Shown: positions 63,668 to 64,000 of the stretch, piece by piece
Position numbering within the stretch: position 1 is the stretch's first letter
Layout of the letters: every line of letters starts with the position of its first letter
Program-made: the position numbers and the translations under genes
Notes under the pieces: model-generated
Told to the model about the DNA's origin: nothing
The model's input: only the letters and a program-made list of their open reading frames with translations
Database searches by the model: none
Assembly (NCBI GenBank): GCA_023395255.1
Contig: JAEWZN010000016.1
Coordinates: forward strand, 1 to 64,000
DNA: 64,000 nucleotides
Reading direction: 5' to 3'
Origin: Deferribacteres bacterium
Lineage (GTDB): Bacteria > Chrysiogenota > Deferribacteres > Deferribacterales > Geovibrionaceae

Positions 63668-64000
63668 TCTCATAGTCACGCCGTTCATAACCGGATTAGT
63701 CGGTTATGTGACCAACTGGCTTGCAATCAAGATGCTCTTCCGCCCGCACAGGCGGAGGTGGTATTCCTTCGGCTGGATAGGTGTGATACCCCGAAACCGC
63801 TCCAAGCTCGCCTCTAAAATCGGCATAATGGTGGGCGAAAAGCTCATAGGCGAGGAGGAGATAGCCAAGGCTGTCAAATCCGAGAATGTTCAGAACGCCA
63901 TTTCCGCCACAATAGAAAAAGAGCTTGAGAAGTTTCTCAAGACCGACCACGGAAGTATAAGCGACATCCTTGAAAAAATAGGCCTCCATGAAGAAACAGT
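63648..64000 (+). CDS. DUF445 family membrane protein, N-terminal part
   Basis: Frame from TTG 63648, 8-10 bases after an AAGGGAGGG Shine-Dalgarno inside the ppx end, running off the window. It reads INLIVTPFITGLVGYVTNWL then AIKMLFRPHRRR and GWIGVIPRNRSKLASKIGIM, the conserved start of DUF445/YheB proteins. Function unknown; the N-terminal hydrophobic segment implies membrane location. No ATG fits better before the first conserved residues. Confidence 0.82.
   Translation, partial: MQPQTINLIVTPFITGLVGYVTNWLAIKMLFRPHRRRWYSFGWIGVIPRNRSKLASKIGIMVGEKLIGEEEIAKAVKSENVQNAISATIEKELEKFLKTDHGSISDILEKIGLHEET

Overview
The window is a chromosomal segment of a Gram-negative (diderm) bacterium. It carries KDO/LPS synthesis and export genes, a TolC-family outer-membrane protein, a periplasmic DegP-type protease and type IV pilus motor genes. 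Indolepyruvate:ferredoxin oxidoreductase suggests an anaerobic or microaerophilic, amino-acid-fermenting or respiring life. The mix of sigma-54, HprK, RapZ, a small mannose-type PTS, c-di-AMP cyclase, a YlxR-YlxQ fusion and long DHPS resembles Deferribacterota or deltaproteobacteria-like lineages. I favour a Deferribacterota member (Geovibrio/Denitrovibrio type), but this is inference from gene content. No rRNA, tRNA, CRISPR array or transposase gene was seen.

Layout. From 1 to 9116 everything is on the minus strand: infB (partial), ylxR-ylxQ, nusA, rimP, a PHP phosphoesterase, iorB, iorA, a membrane protein, a second PHP protein and a LOG protein. tolC (9377-10645, plus) is followed by an AT-rich island with an EcoRV-like restriction-modification pair (10789-12457, minus). 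From 12579 to 54278 the minus strand carries pilC-pilT-pilB-aroE-DUF502, the HD exonuclease, tldD, DUF4911, nusB and the riboflavin genes. Then come plsY, a DUF362 protein and pgsA, followed by an 18-gene run kdsB-pyrG-kdsD-kdsC-lptCAB-rpoN-hpf-ptsN-hprK-rapZ-PTS IIABCD-HPr-EI. The rest is acpS-pdxJ-glmM-cdaR-cdaA-folP-ftsH, then hpt, tilS, pgi and a DinG-like helicase. From 54416 to the end genes are on the plus strand: an AT-rich two-gene island, degP, carA, mltG, ppx and a partial DUF445 gene.

Two accessory islands stand out by AT-richness. One is the EcoRV-type R-M system. The other is an ATGA-coupled pair: a class III nucleotide-cyclase-like protein followed by a 1261-residue NACHT/STAND-like NTPase ending in a PD-(D/E)xK-like nuclease domain. 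I read this pair as a candidate, apparently undescribed, anti-phage system.

At non-coding scale there is a family of about 100-bp structured repeats (five copies: 4328-4444, 18121-18220, 23668-23760, 60356-60450, and 60501-60583 inverted). Each has three potential hairpins whose stems differ in sequence but keep pairing, around fixed cores (ACACGCTCGC and CGCACGGC). Two copies are flanked by long direct duplications (24 bp and 45 bp) of host sequence, one inside a reading frame without breaking it. A second, MITE-like family (CATTGCGA/CATTCTGA type) lies at 4502-4850 and 22098-22369.

Three promoter-like sites with 17-bp spacers were found: before pgsA, before kdsB and before the cyclase-NTPase pair. 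Many starts are TTG or GTG, placed by overlap with the upstream stop codon.
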